Assembly: GCF_000018605.1 (NCBI RefSeq)
Contig: NC_010003.1
Span: forward strand, 1,836,501 to 1,900,500
DNA: 64,000 nucleotides
Reading direction: 5' to 3'
Origin: Petrotoga mobilis SJ95
GTDB taxonomy: Bacteria; Thermotogota; Thermotogae; Petrotogales; Petrotogaceae
Part shown: one piece after another, positions 1-8,229 of the stretch
Layout: every line of letters starts with the position of its first letter
Numbering within the stretch: the first letter of the stretch is position 1
Program-made: the position numbers and the translations under genes
Notes under the pieces: generated by a model
The model's database searches: none
Told to the model about the DNA's origin: nothing
The model's input: only the letters and a program-made list of their open reading frames with translations

Positions 1-1152
1 TTTTAGGAATCCTCTTTCTGAAAATTGTGGTTTGTCATGAGAACCTAAAATTAGATTAAAATAATTTGGGAATTCATGAACCATACCTCTTTTTTGTCTA
101 TCTTCAGGTATGTGAGCTATGCCTAGCTCTCTTAATTCTTTCACAGATAAATTACTGACCTCTTTCCCTTGAAAATAGTACTTGCCTCTTTCTATTTTTC
201 TGAGCCCAGTTAAGGCCTCGGCGAGTTCAGACTGTCCATTTCCTGCTACTCCTGCGATCCCTAGAATCTGGTTTTTTCTAACTTCAAAGGTAATACCTCT
301 TACGGCATCTAACTTTCTATTGTCTTTTACCCATAAATTTTCAACTTTCACAAGTACTTCTCCTGGTTCTATACCTGGTCGATCTATACTTAGAACAACT
401 TCTCTTCCAACCATCATATTAGCCAATTCTTTTTCGTTTGTCTCTGAAGTTTTAACGTTACCCGTAACCTTCCCAAGTCTCATAACGGTAATATTATCGC
501 TTATCTCCAGCACTTCTTTCAATTTATGGCTAATGAAAATAATAGTCTTACCATCTTTTTTGAGACTTCTCAATATTTCAAAGAGCTCTTGAGTTTCTTG
601 GGGGGTTAAAACTGCTGTTGGTTCGTCGAGAATTAAAATGTCCGCTCCACGATAAAGTGTTTTAATTATTTCGACTCTCTGTTGCATTCCTACAGGAATA
701 TCTTCGATCTTTGCTTCTACATCTACTTTGAGTCCATACTTTCCTGACAATTCCTCAACATCTTTTTTGGCTTTTTTAAAATTAAAAATAACTCCCCTTG
801 TGGGTTCGTTTCCTAAAACAACGTTTTCCGCAACTGATAAATTTTCAACCAGCATAAAATGTTGATGAACCATGCCTATACCATTGTCTATAGCATCAGA
901 AGGGCCTTTGATATCAACTTTTTTTCCTTTTATGTAAATCTCGCCGCTTGTGGGTTGGTACAAACCATAGAGTTGATTCATCAAAGTGGTTTTTCCAGCG
1001 CCATTCTCACCGATTAGTGCATGAATCTCTCCTTTTTTTACTTTAAAGGTAACTTTATCATTTGCAACAACCCTGGGAAATATTTTAGTTATTTCATTCA
1101 TGTATACTGCATAGTCATTTAACTCTTCATGGATATTTTCTGTTTGAGGCAT
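1..1152 (-). CDS. BMP-type nucleoside/sugar ABC transporter ATP-binding protein (3' end outside window)
   Basis: Partial gene: 384 codons are present from the ATG at 1152, and the C-terminus lies beyond base 1. The start is supported by GAAAGGAGG about 7 nt upstream. The first ATPase domain has Walker A GENGAGKTT (residues 48-56), Q-loop MVHQHFM, a VGMQQRVEI signature as in RbsA/MglA-type duplicated ATPases, and Walker B LILDEP. A second, degenerate nucleotide-binding domain begins near residue 285 with GVAGNGQSE. Full-length relatives are about 500 aa. It lies downstream of the binding-protein gene in the same minus-strand operon, so it should energise nucleoside or related uptake; permease genes are expected beyond the window. 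Confidence 0.93.
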   Translation of the reverse strand, partial: MPQTENIHEELNDYAVYMNEITKIFPRVVANDKVTFKVKKGEIHALIGENGAGKTTLMNQLYGLYQPTSGEIYIKGKKVDIKGPSDAIDNGIGMVHQHFMLVENLSVAENVVLGNEPTRGVIFNFKKAKKDVEELSGKYGLKVDVEAKIEDIPVGMQQRVEIIKTLYRGADILILDEPTAVLTPQETQELFEILRSLKKDGKTIIFISHKLKEVLEISDNITVMRLGKVTGNVKTSETNEKELANMMVGREVVLSIDRPGIEPGEVLVKVENLWVKDNRKLDAVRGITFEVRKNQILGIAGVAGNGQSELAEALTGLRKIERGKYYFQGKEVSNLSVKELRELGIAHIPEDRQKRGMVHEFPNYFNLILGSHDKPQFSERGFLK

Positions 1153-1217
1153 CTGCAACCTCCTTTCAACTTCAGGAATAAAAGTTTTAACAAACTTTGA
1201 TAAATAATCTACAAAAT

Positions 1218-1238
1218 AGGCGGGATTTTATCCCGCCT
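1218..1238 (-). terminator. Perfect 9-bp stem-loop between binding-protein and ATPase genes
   Basis: AGGCGGGAT-TTT-ATCCCGCCT is a perfect inverted repeat with a 3-nt loop, 23 bp after the binding-protein stop on the minus strand. The T-tract after it (TATTTTGTAG) is weak. It is better read as a leaky terminator or mRNA 3'-end stabiliser that gives more binding protein than ATPase than as a full stop. Confidence 0.6.
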
Positions 1239-1261
1239 CATATTTGCAATAAATGAGTAAA

Positions 1262-2362
1262 TTAGAATGGAAAAACTATATTACTTGCATTAAAGGAACC
1301 TAATTCAGCTTCGCTTTGAGGGATATTGATTTTTCCTTCCTTGGCAAGTGATTGTAAATATGCCAATTCTGCTATTACTTCGTTTGGTATAAGTCCCTTG
1401 GTATATTTCATTGGAGATATTCCAACACCGTCATCGACTATACCTAAGTTGTTATGTCCAGATTGAAAATATCTTGCTGACAAAGCTGAGTTGATACCAT
1501 CAAAAGTTGCTACATCGATCTTTTTTGTGATACTAAGTAAAACATAACCAGGTGCCATATAATCTTGATCAACATCGACTCCTATTGCGAAGTAACCCTC
1601 ACCTTTTTCATAATATTTATCTATAACCTGTTGTAGAGGCGCATTTGCTGGTAAACCGTAGAAAGACATTCCTTTTTCTTTTGCAGCGTCGATGACACCA
1701 TTACCTGTTGCACCAGCGGCTGCGAAGACGATATCTGCGCCGTTGTCGTATTGAGAAAGGGTTAACTGTTTGCCCTTTGCCGGGTCTTCAAAACTGGCAG
1801 CGTACCCGATTAAAACTTGGACATTGGAACCATGGATTTGATTGTAGGCTTCAACTCCTGCTCTGTAACCTATTTCATATCTTTTGACCGGGGGTATTTC
1901 TATTCCACCAACGAAACCTATCTTACCTGTTTTGGTCATGGCAGCCGCTACGTATCCACCTAAGAAGCCTGCCTCATGTTCTTTGAAGGTGTAAAGGGCT
2001 AAATTGTTTGGGACCGTTTGACCTGGAGATGGTTCTATATCTATTCCTATGAAAAATGTATCGGGATATTGAGCGGAGATATTGAATAAGGCATCTGCCA
2101 TCATAAATCCAACTCCAATTACTACATCTCCTCTTTGAGCTGCGTTGGTTAGATTTGGAATATAATCAGTTTGTTCCTTGGAAATGATTATTTCTCCCTC
2201 AACATTTGGAAGTTGATCCATAGCCATTTGAACTCCAGCCCATGTTCCGTCGTTGAAAGACTTGTCTCCCAAACCACCCACATCAGTTACCATAATAACT
2301 TTTAAAGCGAAAGAACTTACAAACATTAAACTGATTAAACTAAGAACTAGCAACTTTTTCAT
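1262..2362 (-). CDS. BMP-family ABC transporter substrate-binding protein
   Basis: A 366-aa secreted binding protein. It has an N-terminal signal peptide (MKKLLVLSLISLMFVSSFA, likely cleavage before LKV) and no lipobox cysteine, unlike many PnrA/Med lipoproteins. The family (Bmp/PnrA/TmpC) binds nucleosides or related ligands. Typical features are the early VTDVGGLGDKSFNDG stretch, the GFMMADAL and FIGID segments, and GKIGFVGGIEIPPVKRYE in mid-protein. The ribosome site AAAGGAGG precedes the ATG. It lies 25 bp after the membrane-protein gene and upstream of the ATPase, so the three are co-transcribed. The ligand cannot be read from sequence. Confidence 0.92.
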   Translation of the reverse strand: MKKLLVLSLISLMFVSSFALKVIMVTDVGGLGDKSFNDGTWAGVQMAMDQLPNVEGEIIISKEQTDYIPNLTNAAQRGDVVIGVGFMMADALFNISAQYPDTFFIGIDIEPSPGQTVPNNLALYTFKEHEAGFLGGYVAAAMTKTGKIGFVGGIEIPPVKRYEIGYRAGVEAYNQIHGSNVQVLIGYAASFEDPAKGKQLTLSQYDNGADIVFAAAGATGNGVIDAAKEKGMSFYGLPANAPLQQVIDKYYEKGEGYFAIGVDVDQDYMAPGYVLLSITKKIDVATFDGINSALSARYFQSGHNNLGIVDDGVGISPMKYTKGLIPNEVIAELAYLQSLAKEGKINIPQSEAELGSFNASNIVFPF

Positions 2363-2387
2363 GTTTTCCTACCTCCTTTGGGTAAAT

Positions 2388-4316
2388 TTACTTGTTTTTT
2401 TGAAAGTAAAAGTTTCTAACAAACAACAGAGAAGTTAAAAGTAATAAAATTATTCCAAATATATAGTTTATAGTGTAGTCAACAGTGTGAATACTAGGAT
2501 AGCCAGTTTGGCTGAAAACCTGAAGGGGAGTTACTTGTATGAAGCTAAGAATGCTTATTATATACATAGATATTAAAGAAACAAATTTTGTGATTTTCTC
2601 TTCAAAAATGACAAGAATCGTTAAACTTAAAAAAAACAAAAGAAAGATTTTTGTACCATAAACAGTGTTATAGGCTCTTAAATTTATTTTGTCGACCTTT
2701 TCTACATCAAAAAAGGTTTTTATACTGGGTAACAAGGGATCGATTAGATCAGTAGATTGAAGGAGTTGGTTTGAAGTTTCTATGAATTTAGATTCGAATT
2801 CTGCATCAGAAAATTTTAACACATCGTTGGCTTGGACTTTTAATGCGTCTAACTCATTATAGATATTTCTTTCTGCAATTTCTGATGAATTAACAAAGTC
2901 AATAACCTCTTTTGAAAAATCAAGTGGTATACTTCGGTAATTTTGTACTTTATCAATTTTCAAGCCGTCTCTATTTGTTTGAACCGATGATCCTTGTAGG
3001 TTTGACAAAACTTGTGAGTTCAAAAGATCAGCTAAAAAAGATGAAAAAGTTGATCTATAAAAAGTGTTGACTTTTGAGTATTCGCTTCCTAAGTATGAAT
3101 TCAAACTGGATATAGTTTTATGCAATGGAGCATGTGGGTAAACAACAACATCGTTCAATAATTGAGTTTCAAAAGTGGAATTATCAAACTGAGTATTATT
3201 TTGCATCAAAAGATCGTAAGAATAATATGAGGGTACGAATAAAGTAAGCAACACCAAGAAAAAAATGGAAAAGTTTATAATTTTTTCTGTAAAATTGGTC
3301 TTTTTTCCGAAACTTTTAAAGAGCAAAACGGCTAAAAACAAAAACACAAAAGTAACTATATAACTTCCATATAGAAAGGAAGATATTGTATCTTTTATAG
3401 GATTGTAGAAGGTCAGAAGATAGACAAATTCAACTCCAAAAATACTTAAAGCTGTCACCCAAAGATACTTTCTTAAAAATAAGAAAGTTATAAGAATCAA
3501 AACAGCATAGATGATAATTCTTATAAAAGAAATATTAGTCCCAGTCTTGCCTTCCTCAATAAATATTTGAGTGACTTGTTGTACTTGGCGGTTGGTTTCA
3601 TCTATTAGCGAATTGACATAATTGTAAGAGAGCTGATCTATCGCGATTTGGAGTGGCCTTCCAGTTATACCAGATTGTACAAGCTGCTGAATTCCTTGTT
3701 CTAAACTTTCTCTATTTTCTAATATTATCTCATTAAATTCAGGATTAGCTTCCCCTTCATATATGTAAAATCTTTTATCTAAAATCTCAGCCTTAGATTC
3801 GAATCTTTCAATATTAGTGAAAGGAGCGGTATCAACAATTCCCAAAGAATATATAATAACGTTGCCAAAATAAGTTAAAGCATCATTTTCTAAAGATCTT
3901 GTATAATCTTGAACGGTTGCAAAGTAGGCTGGCATAGATCTAATCATCTCTTGTGTAATTTGTTCGCCAGAAAGATCGGATTGAACATACACTAAGAATC
4001 CCGCAAAAGCCAATTTTTCTTCAATTGTAGTTAATTGAGACTCTACATTGTCATAAATCTGAGAAAGATAAGTTTGAATATTTGTAGGTCTATCAACGTA
4101 TTCAGCACTTCCTATCATTTGAGTTCTATAAAATCTATACAATCCTAAATTGTTAAGTTCTTGGAAAAAAGAATTGAATTCTTCGTTGGAAAGATTACCA
4201 TCACTGTTGTAGGTTTGAATAAGCGATGTATAAACATCTCTAACTGCTTCAACATCGAGGGTGAAAGCTGTTAAAGAAAAAATGACTGTAATTAATAAAA
4301 TGGCTAATTTCTTCAT
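2388..4316 (-). CDS. Large polytopic membrane protein of unknown function in the BMP transporter operon
   Basis: A 642-aa protein I do not recognise. It begins with a signal peptide (MKKLAILLITVIFSLTAFT), followed by about 235 mostly polar residues, a block of about four membrane segments (roughly residues 262-375), a second polar region (about 375-555) and three C-terminal membrane segments (about 556-635). ATG has GGAGGATAGAG upstream. It is the first gene after a good promoter (4371-4399) and lies 25 bp before the binding-protein gene. Domain-membrane-domain-membrane layout suggests an extracytoplasmic partner of the transporter or an independent envelope function; I cannot choose between them. 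Confidence 0.75.
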   Translation of the reverse strand: MKKLAILLITVIFSLTAFTLDVEAVRDVYTSLIQTYNSDGNLSNEEFNSFFQELNNLGLYRFYRTQMIGSAEYVDRPTNIQTYLSQIYDNVESQLTTIEEKLAFAGFLVYVQSDLSGEQITQEMIRSMPAYFATVQDYTRSLENDALTYFGNVIIYSLGIVDTAPFTNIERFESKAEILDKRFYIYEGEANPEFNEIILENRESLEQGIQQLVQSGITGRPLQIAIDQLSYNYVNSLIDETNRQVQQVTQIFIEEGKTGTNISFIRIIIYAVLILITFLFLRKYLWVTALSIFGVEFVYLLTFYNPIKDTISSFLYGSYIVTFVFLFLAVLLFKSFGKKTNFTEKIINFSIFFLVLLTLFVPSYYSYDLLMQNNTQFDNSTFETQLLNDVVVYPHAPLHKTISSLNSYLGSEYSKVNTFYRSTFSSFLADLLNSQVLSNLQGSSVQTNRDGLKIDKVQNYRSIPLDFSKEVIDFVNSSEIAERNIYNELDALKVQANDVLKFSDAEFESKFIETSNQLLQSTDLIDPLLPSIKTFFDVEKVDKINLRAYNTVYGTKIFLLFFLSLTILVIFEEKITKFVSLISMYIISILSFIQVTPLQVFSQTGYPSIHTVDYTINYIFGIILLLLTSLLFVRNFYFQKNK

Positions 4317-4370
4317 CTCTATCCTCCAAATTATGTAATTATTTAGAACAACAAATAAATGATTGATTTT

Positions 4371-4399
4371 ATTATATCATTTTTTTTGTAGTTGTTCAA
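4371..4399 (-). promoter_or_regulatory. Sigma-70-type promoter for the BMP transporter operon
   Basis: Read on the minus strand: TTGAAC (4399-4394), 17-bp spacer, TATAAT (4376-4371). It lies about 55 bp upstream of the ATG at 4316. The rest of 4317-4592 holds only AT-rich sequence with repeated GATTA-like words and the plus-strand promoter candidate. Confidence 0.7.
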
Positions 4400-4504
4400 C
4401 CTTGGATTATCTTAATTATACTTGATTATTAGTAATTATATCCTTTTAAAAACGATTAAAGATGATTAAGAGCTTTTTCATTAAAAAATTAAGGTAATTA
4501 AATG

Positions 4505-4533
4505 TTGATTGAGAAAATCTGATGTGGTAAAAT
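4505..4533 (+). promoter_or_regulatory. Candidate promoter for the secreted propeller-like gene
   Basis: TTGATT (4505-4510), 17-bp spacer, TAAAAT (4528-4533), followed by the AAGAGGAGAG ribosome site at 4553-4562. Background is very AT-rich, so chance matches are common. Confidence 0.4.
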
Positions 4534-4568
4534 AATCCTATAAAATACTTATAAGAGGAGAGATTGAT

Positions 4569-5600
4569 ATTTCAAAAAAATTTCATTTCTTAATGGTTCT
4601 ATCTATTTTTTTGGCAGCGTCTTTATTTTCAGAATCAATTTTTTTAGAAGTCAACAATTTCAACATTGGGGAAAGAGCATTTCATATAGATTTGGGCAAA
4701 AATTACGCGATAATTGCCGATTACCAAGGTACAGCTCATTTTATAGATATCTTTACTTTAGAAAAAATTGAGTTTACACAAGCTATCTTACCTATGGGTG
4801 GAGCATTCGATGGAGAATTTTTTTATGTTATTGATAATTACAATAAAGAATTACTAAAAATCAAAAACAACAAGGTGATGCAAAAATTAATCTTAGATTC
4901 TAAACCTGTAAATATAAAACTTATAAACAACGAATTGTACATATTAGGCACAAATCCTTTTAAATTATACATTGTCGATTACAACCTGTTTATAAAAAAA
5001 TCAATGGTCCTTCCTGTGCATAGCCCGTTAATTAGAAATATAGGCAACCAAGTTTTTATACCTTTATTTGATAATTTTCAAAACAACGTGTTTTTAACCG
5101 ATTTGCTTTTTTTGATTCCTAATAATGATACTTATATTGTAAATTATAACCATATAGAACATCCTATAGATATTGTAGGATCAAATGGAATCATTTATAT
5201 GGTTTCGTATTACAATGGCAATTTGTATAGGAATGATTTCAGAAAACAGCCTAAAATAGCTCAATTTGGAAGGTACACTACAAACATTGAGATATACAAA
5301 AATAATATTGTGGGCAATTCTCTCATGGGTGGTGTTTATTACTACGATCTCTCCTCTGGTGAAACCAACGTTATTTTAGATGATGTACCAATTAGTGATA
5401 TTTCTGTTTCTCCCAATGGACAATACTTATTCGCTATCTCACATATAGAAAATAAGCTTTTTGTAATTGAGGGTACGAACGTCTATCAAACAATTGATAC
5501 CTACAATTATCCAATCGACGTTGAGTCTCCTACTGATAATGTAGTTTTGGTACTTTGTACCGATTCTTCGAAGTTGCAGGTTATAAGATACTTTGAATGA
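4569..5600 (+). CDS. Secreted beta-propeller-like repeat protein, apparent ATT start
   Basis: No ATG/GTG/TTG start fits the export signal. From the first ATG (4593) the protein starts MVLSIFLAASLF, with no positive N-region. Reading from ATT at 4569 gives SKKFHFL ahead of the hydrophobic core, a normal signal peptide, with GAGGAG ending 8 nt upstream. From there it is 343 aa. The mature part is a string of about 40-residue repeats with strand patterns such as NYAIIADYQGTAHFIDI, GEFFYVIDNYN and GQYLFAISHIENKLFVI, like YncE/NHL-type propellers. Function is unknown. It converges on, and overlaps by 20 bp, the pyruvyl-transferase-like gene. Confidence 0.7.
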   Translation: MSKKFHFLMVLSIFLAASLFSESIFLEVNNFNIGERAFHIDLGKNYAIIADYQGTAHFIDIFTLEKIEFTQAILPMGGAFDGEFFYVIDNYNKELLKIKNNKVMQKLILDSKPVNIKLINNELYILGTNPFKLYIVDYNLFIKKSMVLPVHSPLIRNIGNQVFIPLFDNFQNNVFLTDLLFLIPNNDTYIVNYNHIEHPIDIVGSNGIIYMVSYYNGNLYRNDFRKQPKIAQFGRYTTNIEIYKNNIVGNSLMGGVYYYDLSSGETNVILDDVPISDISVSPNGQYLFAISHIENKLFVIEGTNVYQTIDTYNYPIDVESPTDNVVLVLCTDSSKLQVIRYFE

Positions 5601-6606
5601 GTGTTTTAATATCAAACACCGTTTTTTGTAATTTATCTTTGTATATATCAGAAATTTCTTTGAAATCATAATTTGAAGAAACGGTGTCGTAATAGATAAA
5701 GGGTATTTCAGGAGTGCTTTTATAAAAAAAGTTGTAATCTTCCTTTATGTTTTTTAGGACTCTTCTATTCTTAACATTGTTGAAAGTTAATGTTTGCCCA
5801 GCAAAAAAGATTCCAGTTAGAGCACTGTGTAAACGATCAGATATAATTATTTTAGATTGAGAAATTTCTTTGGTTATTTTATTTGGGTCTTTAAAAGGGA
5901 ATTCAGCGGATACCTTGGTTTCTTTTCTAATGTTTTCAACTAATTCATAATTTTTTAATGTGTCTTGGGTTGCATTTATTACTAAAGTGGAAAGTGTATA
6001 ATGTTCAAAAGTTGATAAGAATTCTGTTAAAAGCTGTAAATCATGTTCTTCTTTCAAACAAACTGATATTTTGTCTGTTTTTTTATAAGTATAATTTAAA
6101 AAAGGATATGGTCCTACATCTACACCTAGAGAGATATTTTTATTGTATTTTTTTGCAAAGACATAAGATGTTTCATCTCTCAAATTAGCGTAAAGTTTTG
6201 GGTAAGAAAGGATTTTCTTTAATTTTTGGAGGCTTCGTTTTTGGTTAAAAGATCCAAAACCTTGGGATAACAGTAAGATTGTTTTATTAAATTTTTCCCC
6301 CAGGTGGGCTATATAGTAATAGTACATAAAACTTCTGTAAGATGTTTCGGATTGAAAAAGGTTTCCTCCTCCAAAAATTATAACATCACTCTCTTTTATA
6401 GTTTTACGTATTTCGTAGAAATTGAATCTTGGAACAGTGATTATTTGAAATCTATATTCTTCATCGAATTCCAACTCGTTTTCAAGAGGTAAGAATATAA
6501 TTCCATCGAATTTTATTTCATTTAATATTTGTAAGAAACTTTTTAACAATAGATCATCTCCATAGTTGCCGTACCCATAAAACCCAATTAAAAAAATTTT
6601 TTTCAT
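5581..6606 (-). CDS. csaB: Polysaccharide pyruvyl transferase family protein (CsaB-like)
   Basis: A 341-aa protein beginning KKIFLIGFYGYGNYGDDLLL, the characteristic start of the polysaccharide pyruvyl transferase family. The conserved late motif ISDRLHSALTGIFFAGQ is present near residue 255. CsaB-type enzymes ketalise cell-wall polysaccharide with pyruvate, anchoring SLH-domain S-layer or toga proteins; that role is inferred here. GGAGGAAAAAAG precedes the ATG. The 3' end overlaps the convergent propeller gene by 20 bp with no terminator between them. The exact acceptor sugar cannot be told. Confidence 0.8.
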   Translation of the reverse strand: MKKIFLIGFYGYGNYGDDLLLKSFLQILNEIKFDGIIFLPLENELEFDEEYRFQIITVPRFNFYEIRKTIKESDVIIFGGGNLFQSETSYRSFMYYYYIAHLGEKFNKTILLLSQGFGSFNQKRSLQKLKKILSYPKLYANLRDETSYVFAKKYNKNISLGVDVGPYPFLNYTYKKTDKISVCLKEEHDLQLLTEFLSTFEHYTLSTLVINATQDTLKNYELVENIRKETKVSAEFPFKDPNKITKEISQSKIIISDRLHSALTGIFFAGQTLTFNNVKNRRVLKNIKEDYNFFYKSTPEIPFIYYDTVSSNYDFKEISDIYKDKLQKTVFDIKTLIQSIL

Positions 6607-6660
6607 CTTTTTTCCTCCAAATTAATTATTTAAAAATCATTATTTAGGAAAATGTTGTTT

Positions 6661-6688
6661 TTGAAAAGAAAAATAAAATAGATAAAAT
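6661..6688 (+). promoter_or_regulatory. Candidate promoter for flgB-flgC-fliE
   Basis: TTGAAA (6661-6666), 16-bp spacer, TAAAAT (6683-6688), 18 bp before the TTG start of flgB. No sigma-28-like element was seen. The same 100-bp gap must also hold the minus-strand promoter of the pyruvyl-transferase gene. Confidence 0.45.
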
Positions 6689-6706
6689 AAAGGTGGGTGA
6701 AAATTA

Positions 6707-7108
6707 TTGTTTGATAATATCAATTTTCAGATTATTCCAAATACTATGGATGCATTATCTTTAAGGCAAAATGTGATTTCTCAAAATATAGCAAATTATG
6801 AAACACCTGGGTACAAAAGAAAGTACGTTGATTTTGAAAACGAGTTACAAAAAGCGTTGAGTGAAGATTCAGCTTTGACTCTTAAAGTGAATAGAGACCA
6901 ACACATAAATAATACCTTATCTTTAGGAAAAATTCAACCAAATATTCAAATAGATAATTCCAAATCGCTTAGAGATGACGGAAACAATGTCGACCCCGAT
7001 ATGGAATTGGTAAGAATGACTCAAAATACCTTAAAATACAACACTTTATCCAGATTGACGACCTATGCAATCCAAAGATATGAAACAGCTATTAGAGGTG
7101 GTAAATGA
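6707..7108 (+). CDS. flgB: Flagellar basal-body rod protein FlgB
   Basis: A 133-aa proximal rod protein. The N-terminal rod signature is clear: DALSLRQNVISQNIANYETPGYKRK. The C-terminus has the amphipathic heptad region MTQNTLKYNTLSRLTTYAIQRYE. Length is normal for FlgB. The start is TTG with AAAGGTGGG about 8 nt upstream. It overlaps flgC by 4 bp (ATGA), the usual flgB-flgC-fliE order. Exported by the flagellar type III apparatus to build the rod. Confidence 0.95.
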   Translation: MFDNINFQIIPNTMDALSLRQNVISQNIANYETPGYKRKYVDFENELQKALSEDSALTLKVNRDQHINNTLSLGKIQPNIQIDNSKSLRDDGNNVDPDMELVRMTQNTLKYNTLSRLTTYAIQRYETAIRGGK

Positions 7109-7527
7109 TGGATGGGTTATTTAAGGTTTTGGATATTGCTGCAAGCGGTATGACAGCAGAAAGATTTAGGTTAGACGTTATTTCTCAGAATTTGGCTAAT
7201 TCAGATACAACTAGGACAGAAGAAGGTGGACCTTACAGAAGAAAAGCAGTAATCTTTCAAGAAGCACTCAGTGAAAGTACAAATGGAGATAGGAATTTTG
7301 GCGGAGTGAAGGTCTCTTCTATAGTAGAGGATCCCTCACCTTTTAGATTAGTATATGACCCTAACCACCCCGATGCAGACGCTGAAGGATACGTTAGTTA
7401 TCCTAATGTCAATGTATTACGAGAAATGGTCGATATGATGTCTGCCCAAAGAGCTTATGAGATGAATGCAGCGGTTGTAAATTCAGCCAAAAGCATGTAC
7501 AATTCTGCCCTTGGAATAGGCAGATAA
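7105..7527 (+). CDS. flgC: Flagellar basal-body rod protein FlgC
   Basis: A 140-aa proximal rod protein. The N-terminal motif AASGMTAERFRLDVISQNLANSDT is the FlgC version of the rod signature, and the C-terminal MVDMMSAQRAYEMNAAVVNSAKSM is typical. ATGATG overlaps the end of flgB, so translation is probably coupled; the second ATG (7108) is an equally possible start. Forms the rod with FlgB, FlgF and FlgG. Confidence 0.95.
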   Translation: MMDGLFKVLDIAASGMTAERFRLDVISQNLANSDTTRTEEGGPYRRKAVIFQEALSESTNGDRNFGGVKVSSIVEDPSPFRLVYDPNHPDADAEGYVSYPNVNVLREMVDMMSAQRAYEMNAAVVNSAKSMYNSALGIGR

Positions 7528-7545
7528 GTAAGGAGGTGAGCATTG

Positions 7546-7845
7546 ATGACAGAAGGTATAAATGGAATAAATGGGATTGACCCCAATAAATTAGCTCCAG
7601 AAAAAACTAAACAAGAAGATAAAAATTTAGACTTTTCTAAATTATTAAAAGATGCAATTGAGGAAGTAAATTCAATCCAAAAGAATGCTGATAAAGTTGC
7701 AGCAGATTATGCCGCAGGCAATATAACGGATATACATCAAGTTATGATTGCTGCAGAAAAGGCTTCTCTTTCGTTACAATTAACAACAGAAGTTACAAAT
7801 AGAATCGTTGAAGCATATAAAGAAATAATGAGAATGCAGATTTAA
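7546..7845 (+). CDS. fliE: Flagellar hook-basal body complex protein FliE
   Basis: A 99-aa protein. FliE joins the MS ring to the rod. The conserved half is LDFSKLLKDAIEEVNSIQKNAD followed by DIHQVMIAAEKASLSLQLTTEVTNRIVEAYKEIMRMQ, which matches the family C-terminus. A TTG lies three bases upstream, but ATG at 7546 is better placed behind AGGAGGTG (7531-7538). It is the last gene of the flg-fli group here and is followed by a strong terminator; fliF does not follow. Confidence 0.94.
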   Translation: MTEGINGINGIDPNKLAPEKTKQEDKNLDFSKLLKDAIEEVNSIQKNADKVAADYAAGNITDIHQVMIAAEKASLSLQLTTEVTNRIVEAYKEIMRMQI

Positions 7846-7891
7846 TTATGTTTTTTCTCCCTTATAAATATTATCAATTTGATCTTTAAAT

Positions 7892-7920
7892 GGTTGGGTA
7901 TTTTTACCCAATCTTTTTGT
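7892..7920 (+). terminator. Rho-independent terminator after fliE
   Basis: Stem TTGGGTA/TACCCAA (7894-7900 with 7905-7911), extendable by a G-T and a G-C pair, loop TTTT, followed by TCTTTTTGTTTTATT. It lies about 50 bp after fliE. Confidence 0.85.
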
Positions 7921-7963
7921 TTTATTATATTTTATTAAAATTTAAAAAAAGTTGATAAAAGTT

Positions 7964-7972
7964 TGTTATAAT
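7964..7972 (+). promoter_or_regulatory. Extended -10 promoter before the small acidic protein
   Basis: TGTTATAAT (TG at 7964, TATAAT 7967-7972), a full extended -10, just after the fliE terminator and 30 bp before the ATG at 8003. The correctly spaced -35 region is only poly-A. Confidence 0.5.
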
Positions 7973-8002
7973 TTATGCATATAGTGAAAGGAGGTGATTT
8001 TT

Positions 8003-8215
8003 ATGGAAGAAATAATCAAAAGTGCAGAAAAGTACATTGAGGAAAATCCTGAAGTAGATTTAGAAAAGTTGGAAGAATTCTTAAGAGGAATCTACGATGA
8101 AAAAGACGTTGATGAGTACTTTGCTCAGATCGGTGAAATTTTATCAGCGATGGAAAATTATTATGAAGATCCTTTAGATCTATTCATTAATGATGATGAA
8201 AAAGATAATAAATAA
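8003..8215 (+). CDS. Small acidic protein of unknown function (70 aa)
   Basis: The ATG at 8003 is chosen over the GTG at 7994 because the latter lies inside the ribosome site AAAGGAGGTGA. The 70-residue product is strongly acidic (over 20 Asp/Glu) and predicted helical, with EENPEVDLEKLEEFLRGI and a C-terminal DDEKDNK. I do not recognise it. It sits 14 bp before a disrupted MFS gene and may be co-transcribed with it. Good ribosome site, promoter and codon use argue that it is real. Confidence 0.65.
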   Translation: MEEIIKSAEKYIEENPEVDLEKLEEFLRGIYDEKDVDEYFAQIGEILSAMENYYEDPLDLFINDDEKDNK

Positions 8216-8229
8216 GGGGGAGGGCAAAG

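Noticed and set aside
182-592. 136-codon plus-strand ORF
   Set aside because: Lies antisense to a clear ABC ATPase with both nucleotide-binding domains; no ribosome site or recognisable protein.
4400-4500. GATTA-like repeated words as DnaA boxes or an origin
   Set aside because: They do not match the DnaA box consensus and the stretch is simply AT-rich.
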